NCBI RefSeq assembly: GCF_000238275.3
Contig: NZ_AHCF03000004.1
Span: forward strand, 710,671-774,670
DNA from: Pseudoalteromonas undina
GTDB taxonomy: Bacteria > Pseudomonadota > Gammaproteobacteria > Enterobacterales > Alteromonadaceae
Direction of reading: 5' to 3'
Length of the DNA: 64,000 nt
This document shows, in pieces, positions 37,951 to 47,240 of this stretch; the first letter of the stretch is position 1, and every line of letters begins with the position of its first letter. The notes below the pieces were generated by a model, which was not told the DNA's origin, did not search any database, and saw only the letters and a program-made list of their open reading frames with translations. The translations under genes were made by a program, and so were the position numbers.

Positions 37951-38178
37951 AATGCATTACTTAATTAACCTGAACTCCGGATAATAAATCCATCTCAAGC
38001 AGCTATTTTCAGCGCTAACTGCGTTGAATTTACTTGCAATAGGCTAGCTATTGACGCGTAATTTCGCCTTATTTTCACTAAAAATTTCTAGCTAGAGAAA
38101 AGTAGGTAAAAATATTTTTTGATTCAACATGTTAGTAAATCTCTTAACCAGAGTTCAGGTTAATCACAAGTAATGCAT
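37951..38178. mobile_element. MITE-like element with terminal inverted repeats
   Basis: ATTAACCTGAACTC (37964-37977) is exactly inverted at 38151-38164. Outside these, AATGCATTACTT on the left pairs with AAGTAATGCATT on the right, separated by a three-base indel, so the arms reach about 28 bases. About 170 bp lie between, holding smaller palindromes (AGGCTAGC, TTTCTAGCTAGAGAAA) and no coding frame. This is the shape of a miniature inverted-repeat element. The remaining gap to 38380 is A+T-rich and unremarkable. Confidence 0.55.
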
Positions 38179-38380
38179 TTTCTTCCCCCTTTATGTAATA
38201 AAGCTTACGTCTAGTTTAATCTTATTTGTTGTTAGCTACGTATTTTAATTTAGTTTTTGCGCAGCTGCTCATAGTAATACGACTTCGCATCTTTTATAGT
38301 AAATCTCTGTTATAGTTAGAAATAGCTAAGGCATTGTCACATTGCTTGATCATGGTTGATACACGAGGATAGAGCTTATA

Positions 38381-38836
38381 ATGAAATGTTTCACACTGGT
38401 TTTACTTACCATAAGCCTTTTTAGCTGTTATGCAGTGGCAGGCCCAAGTAATAAAACTCGCTTTATTCCACTATTAAAAACTAAGCTAGGTAATTACGAA
38501 GTTACCTCAAGTAACTCGGGTTTATGCACTAATAGTCGATTGCAATTTAATAACCCTGAAGATCCTGAGCAAGGTTTTAGCTTAGGTAAAGAGATCTTGT
38601 TTAACTCATTACACAATGGCACTCGTACTATTCAAAAGCCTAATTATTGTTTTATTACCAGCTCACTTAAATACAAAACTAATGGCCTCGAAAATGGTTT
38701 ACGTATGAGCCGATGTGATAATCCAATTCACGAAAGAACCATTAAACAAACTATTACTTTTTTAACCGATAACACCCTTAAATACACCTTAGATAACCCA
38801 AGTGTAGAATGCGAATTTATTAAAGTTGCTGACTAA
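38381..38836 (+). CDS. Secreted hypothetical protein, 151 aa
   Basis: A signal peptide of about 20 residues (ending YAVA) precedes a beta-rich domain with four cysteines spaced as two likely disulfide pairs (GLCTNS, NYCFI, SRCDN, VECEFI). I do not recognise the family. Its stop overlaps the stop of the convergent umuC by four bases, leaving no terminator between them. It lies 200 bp downstream of the MITE-like element. Confidence 0.65.
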   Translation: MKCFTLVLLTISLFSCYAVAGPSNKTRFIPLLKTKLGNYEVTSSNSGLCTNSRLQFNNPEDPEQGFSLGKEILFNSLHNGTRTIQKPNYCFITSSLKYKTNGLENGLRMSRCDNPIHERTIKQTITFLTDNTLKYTLDNPSVECEFIKVAD

Positions 38837-40089
38837 CACTGTATTTTAGGAATATCGCGCCAACGTGTTGTGTATTGCGGCGATAAAAAAGCTCTATTCA
38901 TATGCCAGCGTTCATTTAGTTGGCTGCTTGCTACGCTAAGCATTCCTTTCCCAAAGCGATGATTTATCGCATCTAGGCAGCCCATTAACTGCGGGTTATC
39001 GGTTTGTTTCTCAAATAAAGTATGTTGTTGAAACTGCTGTGGGCTAAGCTCTAATGCACCCACTCCGCATTTATAAAAACGAATACCCGGTTGATATATC
39101 TGCTCAAAACTCTTTGATACTGCACTTGCTATAACACGGGTATCGTTAGTGGGCGGATCAAATTGATGCATAGCTGACTTTTTATAAAAGGCTTGCTCAT
39201 GTGACGAGCTGGCAGCAAAAATATAAATACGATGAGTTAGCGACTGTTGCGCTCTTAATTTTTGTGCAACTACACTGGCATGATTTATTAATGCGGTTCT
39301 CACTGCATCAGGGTCGCTAAGGCGCTGGCCAAAACTACGCGTTGAAAAAATAGCTTGTTTGTCTTGGCGCACATCATCCCAGTTTAAACAGGTAATGCCA
39401 TTGAGCTCCTTAATTGTACGCTCAAGCACTACGCTAAATTGACGACGAATTGTTCTTGGACTTTGCTCAGCCAGCTGCCATGCGGTATTAATATTCATTA
39501 GCGCCAGCTTCTTAGCTATACGTTTGCCCACTCCCCATACATCCTGGCAGTGCATTTGCTGTAAAATAGCTTGTCGGCTTGCTTCATCATCAATCACGGC
39601 AACCCCATTAAAGCCAGCTAGTTTTTTAGCAGCATGATTCGCGGCTTTGGCTAAGGTCGGTGTTGGCCCAAAGCCAACCCCAACAGGGAGTTTGGTTTCG
39701 CGCCATACAGTACGTCTAATTAGCTGTCCGTAGTGGTGCCAATCGGTAATTAATGGCTGATAGCCTTTAAAGTGCAAAAATGATTCGTCAATACTGTAAA
39801 TATGCTGGGTATCACAAAAGCGAGCAATAACGTTCATCATTCTATCGCTTAAATTAGCGTATAGTTCGTAGTTAGATGAGCGCACCACCACCTGATGTTT
39901 TGCTAATAATTGCTTAACTTTAAAGTAGGGGCCAAATTTAGGAATATTAAGCTTACGGGCAATAGGGCATACCGCACATACGCAGCCATCGTTATTGGTA
40001 AGCACCACTACTGGTTTTGAACGAATTGCGGGGTCAAATACCTTTTCAGCACTGGCATAAAAAGCAACCGCATCAACTAAGGCATACAT
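38833..40089 (-). CDS. umuC: DNA polymerase V catalytic subunit UmuC
   Basis: This 418-residue Y-family polymerase performs translesion synthesis when joined to UmuD'. The N-terminal YALVDAVAFYAS holds the first metal-binding Asp, NNDGCV and SSNYELY the palm, and IYSIDESF the catalytic Asp-Glu pair. The HhH region VWGVGKRIAKKL and the C-terminal RWHMNRAFLSPQYTTRW complete it. The length matches E. coli UmuC (422). It overlaps umuD by 13 bases and should be LexA-controlled. Confidence 0.95.
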   Translation of the reverse strand: MYALVDAVAFYASAEKVFDPAIRSKPVVVLTNNDGCVCAVCPIARKLNIPKFGPYFKVKQLLAKHQVVVRSSNYELYANLSDRMMNVIARFCDTQHIYSIDESFLHFKGYQPLITDWHHYGQLIRRTVWRETKLPVGVGFGPTPTLAKAANHAAKKLAGFNGVAVIDDEASRQAILQQMHCQDVWGVGKRIAKKLALMNINTAWQLAEQSPRTIRRQFSVVLERTIKELNGITCLNWDDVRQDKQAIFSTRSFGQRLSDPDAVRTALINHASVVAQKLRAQQSLTHRIYIFAASSSHEQAFYKKSAMHQFDPPTNDTRVIASAVSKSFEQIYQPGIRFYKCGVGALELSPQQFQQHTLFEKQTDNPQLMGCLDAINHRFGKGMLSVASSQLNERWHMNRAFLSPQYTTRWRDIPKIQC

Positions 40090-40490
40090 GAAAGTATCTC
40101 AGGGCTTTGCCGATGTAACCTAATTGAGCGAGTTACCACGCCTTCAAGCTGAAATTCATCAGATTCGGTTAATTGCACGGGTTTATAAGCAGCAGAAGCC
40201 GAGAGCAGTCGCGCATTGGTTTTATCTAGCAACTTACATACAAATAAACCATTTAAGTTCGCCACGATAACATCGCCATCTTTAGGTATCTCAGCACGGT
40301 CAACTAACAGTAAGTCGCCCTCAAAAATACCAATTTCTTGCATAGAGCACCCTGAGGCAACGCCAATAAATGTAGCATCTGGGTGTTTTATTAATAGCTC
40401 ATCGAGTGATATCCCTAACTCACTATACTGCGCTGCAGGCGATTCAAACCCGCAAACACCGGCCTCTATATAAATGGGAATAACAAACAT
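40077..40490 (-). CDS. umuD: UmuD, S24 autoprotease subunit of polymerase V
   Basis: This 137-residue protein has an N-terminal self-cleavage site Cys13-Gly14 (VCGFESPAA), nucleophile Ser49 in GCSMQEIG and general base Lys86 in FVCKLL. These are the Ser/Lys dyad of LexA/UmuD proteins, and RecA-filament contact triggers cleavage. Length is close to E. coli UmuD (139). The ATG at 40490 is preceded by AGG; a LexA box lies 23 bases further upstream. It is the first gene of the umuDC operon. Confidence 0.95.
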   Translation of the reverse strand: MFVIPIYIEAGVCGFESPAAQYSELGISLDELLIKHPDATFIGVASGCSMQEIGIFEGDLLLVDRAEIPKDGDVIVANLNGLFVCKLLDKTNARLLSASAAYKPVQLTESDEFQLEGVVTRSIRLHRQSPEILSCMP

Positions 40491-40512
40491 AACACAACCT
40501 AAAACGCACTTA

Positions 40513-40528
40513 CTGTATAAGTGTACAG
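40513..40528. promoter_or_regulatory. LexA (SOS) box of umuDC
   Basis: CTGTATAAGTGTACAG fits CTGT-N8-ACAG exactly and is extended by flanking TA on each side. It lies 23 bases upstream of the umuD start, so the operon should be induced by DNA damage. Confidence 0.92.
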
Positions 40529-40571
40529 TATATGCGTTTTGTATCAGTTATGCCAAGTAATGAATGGCAGA

Positions 40572-40991
40572 TCAATCCATGTTTTTGATCATTTGTTGGG
40601 CAGTATGTAAAAAGTCATTGATTTGCTGTGGGTTTAAGTTTTTACACATTTGCGCATTTACTTGCTGCTCGGCGGCTAATAGCTTGTTATAAAGCGTGCG
40701 ACCTTCAGAGGTAAATGACAAAATAAAACAGCGCTTGTCGTGCTCACTGGCATCTTTGTTAATTAACTTTAATGCGATTAGCTCTTTCACTAAGCGTGCT
40801 ATTTGGGCCTTGTCGCGCTGGGTCTGATTAACAATATCGTTAGCAGTGCACTGAGTTGTTGTTGCAATAATATGCAGGCAACGTACGTGCATTGCGTTTA
40901 AGCCAAGCTCGCCCGCATTAATAGCTTCGCGTATGGTAACGCGATAATTTTGCATTAAAGCAAATAATGTATTGGCTAATGAGATATGCAT
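40572..40991 (-). CDS. MarR family transcriptional regulator
   Basis: This is 139 residues from the ATG at 40991 (MHISLANTLFALMQNYRV). A TTG further upstream at 41066 would make the gene cover the operator palindromes and is rejected. The wHTH is at about 60-95 (TANDIVNQTQRDKAQIARLVKELIALKLI), followed by the wing DASEHDKRCFILSFTSEG. It is divergent from the siderophore-interacting protein gene, and palindromes in the gap suggest it controls that gene and itself. The ligand is unknown. Confidence 0.85.
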   Translation of the reverse strand: MHISLANTLFALMQNYRVTIREAINAGELGLNAMHVRCLHIIATTTQCTANDIVNQTQRDKAQIARLVKELIALKLINKDASEHDKRCFILSFTSEGRTLYNKLLAAEQQVNAQMCKNLNPQQINDFLHTAQQMIKNMD

Positions 40992-41004
40992 AGGGAATCC
41001 ATAA

Positions 41005-41050
41005 TGGTTGACAAAGTCAATTAAATTGATATAGTTGATTTTATCAACCA
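41005..41050. promoter_or_regulatory. Putative operator for the MarR regulator
   Basis: TTGACAAAGTCAA (41008-41020) and GTTGATTTTATCAAC (41034-41048) are two inverted repeats with the shared half-site TTGA, 26 bases apart. They lie between the divergent MarR and siderophore-interacting genes, which is the usual MarR operator layout. TTGACA may double as a -35. Confidence 0.6.
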
Positions 41051-41094
41051 ATGGGGCGTTGTGCAATTCATCTTTTTTAATGAGGTAAATTTAT

Positions 41095-41841
41095 ATGGGT
41101 AAAAAAGTACGCAAAGCAACAGTATTAAGCACAGAGCAAATAACCCCACATTTACAGCGCATTATTGTTGGCTCCGATGAGTTTAACGACTTGAACGCTC
41201 AATATATTGGTAACTACGTAAAGGTGCTTATTCCGCAAAATGGCCGCGTTGATTATAATATTAAAACTTCATGTATGCGTTCATACACTATAAGGCATGT
41301 TGATGAGCACACCGGCGGACTTACCCTCGATTTTGTAATTAATATGCACCAAGGTCCGGCAACTAATTGGGCTAAAAAAGCAAAAGTAGGCGATGAGGTA
41401 GGTATAGCAGGACCAGGCCCTAAAAAGCTTGATAATTATGAACACTCACATTACATACTACTTGGCGATTTAACTTCGGTTAATGCAATTAAAGGCTACG
41501 TGCAACAACTGCCTAAAAACGCAAAAATTGACGCGATTATTCATGCACCAACAAAAGATGATGTGATCAGCTTAGAGTCGCTGCGAGATGTAACTTGGTT
41601 AATAACACATAAACCAGATACAGATGTGATAAACGCATTAAAATCGGTGCCGCTTAGTGAGCAACAACCTATTGTATTTATGGCACTAGAGGCCGGATTA
41701 GTACGCAAAGCAAAAGCCGTATTAACTGATGAATTAGCGATACCTCGCAGTCAAATTGTTTCATCGGGTTATTGGAAAAAAGGCCTTGATTCAGAGGCAT
41801 ATAAACTAAACCGCCAACAAGCTGCAGCTAAAAATAGTTAA
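41095..41841 (+). CDS. Siderophore-interacting protein (FAD-dependent ferric reductase family)
   Basis: This 248-residue cytoplasmic flavoprotein of the ViuB/YqjH type has an FAD-binding beta-barrel with MRSYTIRHV at about 62-70 and a C-terminal NAD(P)H-binding half ending SSGYWKKGLDSEA, the family signature. Such enzymes reduce ferric iron from imported siderophores. No Fur box is seen; instead MarR-type palindromes lie upstream, which is unlike the Fur-controlled receptor at 9.3-11.7 kb. It may act with that receptor. Confidence 0.88.
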   Translation: MGKKVRKATVLSTEQITPHLQRIIVGSDEFNDLNAQYIGNYVKVLIPQNGRVDYNIKTSCMRSYTIRHVDEHTGGLTLDFVINMHQGPATNWAKKAKVGDEVGIAGPGPKKLDNYEHSHYILLGDLTSVNAIKGYVQQLPKNAKIDAIIHAPTKDDVISLESLRDVTWLITHKPDTDVINALKSVPLSEQQPIVFMALEAGLVRKAKAVLTDELAIPRSQIVSSGYWKKGLDSEAYKLNRQQAAAKNS

Positions 41842-41983
41842 TTTTGTTATCACTCAATCGCAACACCTTAGCGTTTCAAGATAAGCTGCCTTGAATTGGT
41901 GTAATTTACACCCATTTCTTACTTTAGATTTATTATTTATGGCTAGCACGTCATAAGTCGCTATTTAATTTGGAGATGCTACT

Positions 41984-42973
41984 TTGTTATCAACTATCCC
42001 TTTTTCATTACTTGAACTGGCGCCTATGCAAAAAGGGGCCACGGTTAGTGACACCTTAAACAAAAGTACAGCCTACGCACAAAAAGCAGACCAATTAGGT
42101 TTTAACCGTTTTTGGTTAGCCGAGCATCATAATATGCCTGGGATTGTTTGTGCCGCCACTTCAATTTTAGTAGGGCACATAGCCGGCAACACTAAAAAAA
42201 TACGCGTAGGGTCGGGTGGAATTATGTTACCTAATCATGCGCCTTTAGTTGTGGCTGAGCAATTTGGCACCTTAGAGAGTTTGTATCCTGGTCGAATTGA
42301 TTTAGGGCTAGGGCGCGCACCAGGTAGCGATCCGGTGACAAGTCGCGCCTTAAATAACGATATTAGCCGCGCTGAAAACTTTCCTAATGAAGTAAGCGAG
42401 TTACAAACACTATTAGGCCCATACGAGGGAGCTAAGCGTGTACGAGCAATACCCGGTGAAAACACTAATGTGCCTATTTGGCTGTTAGGCTCAAGTTTAT
42501 TTAGTGCCCAGTTAGCAGCGCAAAAAGGATTACCCTATGTATTTGCGGGGCATTTTGCACCGCGTTTTGTACATGATGCAATAGCCTTGTATAAACGAGA
42601 GTTTAAACCATCAAGTGTATTAGCTAAGCCTTATGTAATGTTGGCATTACCTTTAGTGGCTGCCGATACAGATGAAGAAGCACAATACTTATCAACCACT
42701 TCAAAACAGCGAGTGCTATCATTAATTAGAGGCGACGAGTTGTGGTTAAAGCCCCCAGTTGAAACAATGGAAGGCTTGTGGAGCGAACAAGAGCGTACTC
42801 ATGTTGAGAGCTTTTTAGGATTAAGTGTTACTGGTGGGCCAGCGAGTATTAAACACAAATTAGAAATGATCGTGAACCAATTAGAGGTCGATGAGCTTAT
42901 ATTCACCAACGATTTATATGACGATGAAAAACGTCATCGTGCGTTAAAAATACTAATGGAAATAAAGAACTAA
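41984..42973 (+). CDS. LLM class flavin-dependent oxidoreductase
   Basis: This 329-residue luciferase-like TIM-barrel enzyme uses FMN. It begins PFSLLELAPMQKGAT and contains RFWLAEHHNMPG, VGSGGIMLPNHAPLVVAEQFGTLE and YPGRIDLGLGRAPGSD, typical of the MsnO8/YhbW-like group. The start is TTG at 41984 with GGAGATG about 8 bases ahead. The substrate is unknown; members include alkanal and small-alcohol oxidoreductases. It is not part of an evident operon. Confidence 0.87.
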   Translation: MLSTIPFSLLELAPMQKGATVSDTLNKSTAYAQKADQLGFNRFWLAEHHNMPGIVCAATSILVGHIAGNTKKIRVGSGGIMLPNHAPLVVAEQFGTLESLYPGRIDLGLGRAPGSDPVTSRALNNDISRAENFPNEVSELQTLLGPYEGAKRVRAIPGENTNVPIWLLGSSLFSAQLAAQKGLPYVFAGHFAPRFVHDAIALYKREFKPSSVLAKPYVMLALPLVAADTDEEAQYLSTTSKQRVLSLIRGDELWLKPPVETMEGLWSEQERTHVESFLGLSVTGGPASIKHKLEMIVNQLEVDELIFTNDLYDDEKRHRALKILMEIKN

Positions 42974-43165
42974 GCTGTTTATTAAGCAAGCGTACACGCA
43001 ACCATAGTTACACTAATAACCAAATAGAGAATCGAATAAAGATTGAGTACAAATAAATGATTTATATTTTCAATCGAACTGATTCAATTAATCTGTTTTA
43101 AGGATTTAATCAAGCACGTTAATATAAAACCATATTCCGTTAAGTTAACAACTAAGAGGTACACC

Positions 43166-44164
43166 GTGAAATCTCAAATAAATGTTGCTCCACACACATT
43201 CAATAAGCCTATGCACCCTAAAACTGCATTGATTGCTGAAGGTGGAGGGCAGCGAGGGATATTTACAGCTGGTGTACTTGACGCGTGGTTAGAGCAAAAC
43301 TACGACCCGTTTGATTTATTTATAGGCACGTCTGCTGGCTCGCAAAATTTAACCAGTTATTTAGCGCGTCAAAAAGGCTACGCTAAACGCTTGATCAGAG
43401 GGCTTTCGCGTCATAAACGCTTTTTTCAGTTAGGTCGAGGCCTAATGGGTAAACACATTGTTGACTTAGACTGGTATTTCGAAAAAACCACTGAGGTTAA
43501 TAGAGCATTAGACTTTAAAACAGCAAAAAATAGCCTTGGTAATAGAGAACTCCTGATCACTACAACCAATGCACGTGATCGTAAACCGTATTATTTATCT
43601 CCTACTGGAGATGGTAAACACTGGCGAGAACTATTAAAAGCCTCAAGTGCTTTACCTTTTTTGTATAAACAAGGTGTTCAACTCACTCCTTGGTTAGGCT
43701 CAAAAGCGGCAAACGAAGCACATTTAGCTGCAGAGCAATCGAATGAAGATTTTTATTTAGATGGCGGCTTGGCTGCGCCATTGCCTGTACGCGAAGCTTA
43801 TAACCGTGGCGCACGAAAAATCGTGGTAATAAGAACCGTTGATGAGAATTTTCAAGCGCAAACTGCATGGGTTCAAAAGCTAAGAACATTTGCATGTGCA
43901 TCAGGCTACTGCCCAAAAACACTTGATTACTTGATTCAACACGAGCAAGCATACCTAGACGAACTATCATTTATAGCCAATCCGCCTAGTGATGCTGAAA
44001 TTATTCAAATTTTTGCTAACGAAAAGCTACATAGCAAATTGTTAGGCAGCTCTAATGATGACCTCCGATTTGATCATAAATTAGGCTTGAAAGCGGGTCG
44101 TGATTATTTAAAAAACTATCATACAGAGTTAAACCGTTTCAGTGAGCCGCAATACGCAATGTAA
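43166..44164 (+). CDS. Patatin-like phospholipase
   Basis: This 332-residue protein has the oxyanion motif GGGQRG at about 26-31, the nucleophile GTSAGS (Ser56) and the partner Asp in YLDGGLAAP at about 195. It belongs to the YjjU/RssA-like group of patatins, lipid acyl hydrolases of the cytoplasm or inner membrane face. The start is GTG 43166 with AGAGG ahead. There is no signal peptide. It lies about 3 kb from a second, unrelated patatin at 46188. Confidence 0.88.
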   Translation: MKSQINVAPHTFNKPMHPKTALIAEGGGQRGIFTAGVLDAWLEQNYDPFDLFIGTSAGSQNLTSYLARQKGYAKRLIRGLSRHKRFFQLGRGLMGKHIVDLDWYFEKTTEVNRALDFKTAKNSLGNRELLITTTNARDRKPYYLSPTGDGKHWRELLKASSALPFLYKQGVQLTPWLGSKAANEAHLAAEQSNEDFYLDGGLAAPLPVREAYNRGARKIVVIRTVDENFQAQTAWVQKLRTFACASGYCPKTLDYLIQHEQAYLDELSFIANPPSDAEIIQIFANEKLHSKLLGSSNDDLRFDHKLGLKAGRDYLKNYHTELNRFSEPQYAM

Positions 44165-44686
44165 GCAAGCCTCTAGGGCGTTTATAGCGCTAATAAACAA
44201 GCCGCATGCAAAGCAATATGCACCTACTGTATATTGCTTTGGCGTTAAACTTAGCCTGTAATTTTAATGGGTTAATAAAAAATACTGATCAAACTAAAAC
44301 AACTCAAGCTAGCGTAATTACCACACACTGTAACGCATCATATTAATAATAAAACCAGTCTAGCATCATAACTCAACCACCAATCTCAGTTCATAAACTC
44401 ACTGTGAGTCGACTTACCCTGCACAAAATTTAACAAAGCGTACTATTCTTATCTTGGAAATATAAGAGGCCGTATAATTTTAACGCAAGGCTTAGTGCTG
44501 CGTTGTTTGAAGCTACAAATATATTATTGATTTTTTTATAAAAAACGATAAGGTATGAGCGTGATTTTATATTCATAATAACTGAAATAAAATTCACTTG
44601 ACGTGCGGTGCATTTATTGTTTTAAACACCTAAAGATATAAATGTAGAAGCAAGCGGATATAAAAATAACAAATAAAGGACGGGTG
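44165..44686. other. Intergenic region of about 520 bp with one hairpin
   Basis: AAAGCAATAT (44210-44219) and ATATTGCTTT (44231-44240) form a 10-bp stem with an 11-base loop, followed by GGCG and not a T-run, so it is a weak terminator candidate. Beyond it I see A+T-rich leader sequence of the AGCS symporter gene and no coding frame or RNA gene. Confidence 0.4.
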
Positions 44687-46093
44687 ATGTTTGAAACAGT
44701 AGTAAAAAGTGTCAATGGCCTTTTATGGGGCGAAGGGCAAGTACTTATTTACATTCTCCTATTTACCGGAATATGGTTTTCAGTACGCTTAAAAGCAATT
44801 CAATTAGTTAAATTTAAGCACATGTTTAGCCTGCTAAAAGGCAGTAGTAAGTGTAATAAAAACGATATTTCATCATTTCAAGCGCTCTGTACTGGGCTGT
44901 GTGCTCGAGTAGGCACAGGTAATTTAGCCGGTGTGGCTGTGGCTATATCACTCGGTGGTAGCGGCGCCATATTTTGGATGTGGGTCATTGCTATACTGGG
45001 TATGGCAACCGGATTTGCAGAAAGTATTTTAGGCCAGGTATATAAAATTCGCGACAGCAATGGCGAATTCAGAGGTGGCCCTGCGTATTATATTCAACAA
45101 GGCTTAGGCAGTCGTGCATTTGCTATTGTGTTTGCCGCCTGTTTGTTTTTAGGTTACGGCTTTACCTTTAGCGCCATGCAAACCAACACCATTACTGATG
45201 CACTAAATTACGCATTTGAAATACCCACTTTTTACTCAGGTGTTGTGATCACACTTTTAGCAGGCTCTATTATTTTAGGTGGCTTTAAAGCTATTGCCCG
45301 ATTCGCCGAGCGAGTAGTGCCTGTTATGGGCATCGTGTTTGTGCTTGTTGCTGTAGTAATTACACTGATTAACTTCACCCAAGTACCTGCCATGCTTAAA
45401 GATATACTTTTATCAGCGTTTGGCTTGCAAGAAGCTGGTGCAGGCGCCATGGGTGCAGCCATTAAAAATGGTATACAACGCGGTTTATATTCTAATGAGG
45501 CTGGCGCGGGAAGTGTGCCGCATGCATCGGCTAGTGCCAGTCCAATGCCAAACCACCCAGCTACGCAAGGCTACATACAAATGTTAGGGGTGTTTTTCGA
45601 TACCATCGTATTGTGTAGTTGTACCGCCGTTATTATTTTATTGGCCGATGTAGATATAAGCGGTGAAATGGAAGGCATACGCTTAACACAAAGCGCTATG
45701 ACCTCACACTTAGCGCAAGGCGGCGTGTATTTTGTAGCCGCTGCCATTACTTTATTTGCTTTTACCTCGGTGGTTGCTAACTACGCCTACGCCGAAAGTA
45801 ACCTCCACTTATTTAAGCTCGATAACAAAGTAGGGCGCGGTATTTATACTTTGCTTTATTTATCAATGATGTTGTGGGGCGCATCAGCCACCTTAAAACA
45901 AGTATGGGATTTAGCTGATATTGCTCTAGGGTTAATGACAGTAGTAAACGTAATCGCTATTATACTACTCACACCGACTATTTTGTCTGTTACTAACGAC
46001 TACCACGCACAAAGAGACAAAGGCATAGAGCCTGAGTTTAAGGTAAAAAACGTAAAAGTGCAGGGCAAATGTGAAGACGGAATTTGGGATTAA
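44687..46093 (+). CDS. AGCS family sodium:alanine/glycine symporter
   Basis: This 468-residue membrane protein starts at ATG 44687; a GTG three bases earlier is equally in frame, but AAAGGA spacing favours the ATG. About 10-11 helices are visible. The AGCS signature is TGLCARVGTGNLAGVAVAISLGG near 65-88, and GAIKNGIQRGLYSNEAGAGSVPHASA lies in the middle. It imports alanine or glycine with Na+ (or H+). Length and motifs match the AlsT/DagA group. Confidence 0.92.
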   Translation: MFETVVKSVNGLLWGEGQVLIYILLFTGIWFSVRLKAIQLVKFKHMFSLLKGSSKCNKNDISSFQALCTGLCARVGTGNLAGVAVAISLGGSGAIFWMWVIAILGMATGFAESILGQVYKIRDSNGEFRGGPAYYIQQGLGSRAFAIVFAACLFLGYGFTFSAMQTNTITDALNYAFEIPTFYSGVVITLLAGSIILGGFKAIARFAERVVPVMGIVFVLVAVVITLINFTQVPAMLKDILLSAFGLQEAGAGAMGAAIKNGIQRGLYSNEAGAGSVPHASASASPMPNHPATQGYIQMLGVFFDTIVLCSCTAVIILLADVDISGEMEGIRLTQSAMTSHLAQGGVYFVAAAITLFAFTSVVANYAYAESNLHLFKLDNKVGRGIYTLLYLSMMLWGASATLKQVWDLADIALGLMTVVNVIAIILLTPTILSVTNDYHAQRDKGIEPEFKVKNVKVQGKCEDGIWD

Positions 46094-46187
46094 GATTAAA
46101 GTTTAAAAGTTTTATTTTGCATAAGTATTCATTTTTAAGTTTGGCTTTAACAACATTAAACTGCGACTCTACAGGTAGTATTTTTAG

Positions 46188-47228
46188 ATGATCGACATTT
46201 ATGCGGGTAAAACTGCAGCAAAAATAATAAACGAACAAGGTTTTAAACCCGAGCTTTTTACCTCGTTTTTAGGGGCAAGTGGTGGCCCTAAATGGTTTAC
46301 CTTATTTGGTTTAGACAAATATATATTTGGCGAATTTTTTAAACATCGCACCCAACCGCTTAATTTAATTGGCTCATCTGCTGGGGCTTTTCGTTCAGCC
46401 TGTTTTGCACAAAACGATCCAGTTGCAGCCATTAAGCGGTTAGCAAAATCATATTCACAAACCCGATATTCTAGTAATAAACCAACGCCCGCTGAAATCA
46501 CACTAAAAGCCCGCGCATTATTAGATGATGTATTTGGTGATGATGGCGTTACTGAAATTATAAATAATCCTGTTTTTAAAGCGCATTTTATTGTCGCAAA
46601 ATCTAACGGCTTTATTGCCAGCGAACATAAATTAATACAGCTTCTGGGTTTATCAAAAAGTTATATGCTTAACAGAATTAATCGAAAATTATTAGGCTCG
46701 CAATATGAGCGTTTTATTTTTGGCGCGCCCAATAGTGATTTAAGTATTACTGACAGCTACAATTTTAAAACCAAAAATATCGCACTCACACAAACAAATT
46801 TGAAAGATGCCTTATTGGCATCGGGCTCTATACCACTTGTAATGCAAGGTATAAAAAATATTGCCGGTTCGCCACCAGGAATTTACCGCGATGGCGGCAT
46901 TATTGATTACCACTTTGATTTAAAAATTAATAACCCAGGCTTAATTTTATATCCGCATTTCAACTCAGATCCAAAAGCAGGGTGGTTCGATAAAAATTTA
47001 AAACGAAAAGTGTCACCACAAAATTACGACAACGTGGTAATGATCACCCCATCAAAAGAATTTATAGCCAACTTACCTTACGGAAAAATCCCAGACAGAA
47101 ACGACTTTACCAATCTTGATGCAGACACCCGGATTAAATATTGGAACACCGTATTTAGTGAAACTGAGAAATTGGCCGAGGCGTTTGATAAAAAATTAAA
47201 TGCTAAGAATTTATATTTGAATTCATAA
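46188..47228 (+). CDS. Patatin-like phospholipase, second type
   Basis: This 346-residue protein has a glycine-rich loop GASGGPKW at about 29-36, nucleophile GSSAGAF (Ser64) and RDGGIIDYHFD at about 234 with the catalytic Asp. It lacks a signal peptide. The long insert after the nucleophile separates it from the patatin at 43166. It is the last clear core gene before the accessory stretch that starts at 47241. Confidence 0.85.
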   Translation: MIDIYAGKTAAKIINEQGFKPELFTSFLGASGGPKWFTLFGLDKYIFGEFFKHRTQPLNLIGSSAGAFRSACFAQNDPVAAIKRLAKSYSQTRYSSNKPTPAEITLKARALLDDVFGDDGVTEIINNPVFKAHFIVAKSNGFIASEHKLIQLLGLSKSYMLNRINRKLLGSQYERFIFGAPNSDLSITDSYNFKTKNIALTQTNLKDALLASGSIPLVMQGIKNIAGSPPGIYRDGGIIDYHFDLKINNPGLILYPHFNSDPKAGWFDKNLKRKVSPQNYDNVVMITPSKEFIANLPYGKIPDRNDFTNLDADTRIKYWNTVFSETEKLAEAFDKKLNAKNLYLNS

Positions 47229-47240
47229 GATAATAAAAAA

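Noticed and set aside
40992-41066. Longer MarR protein from a TTG start
   Set aside because: It would place both TTGA palindromes inside the gene and adds a tail unlike MarR proteins; the ATG at 40991 is better.
44210-44240. Rho-independent terminator after the first patatin gene
   Set aside because: The 10-bp stem is followed by GGCG and not a T-run, so I list it only as a hairpin.
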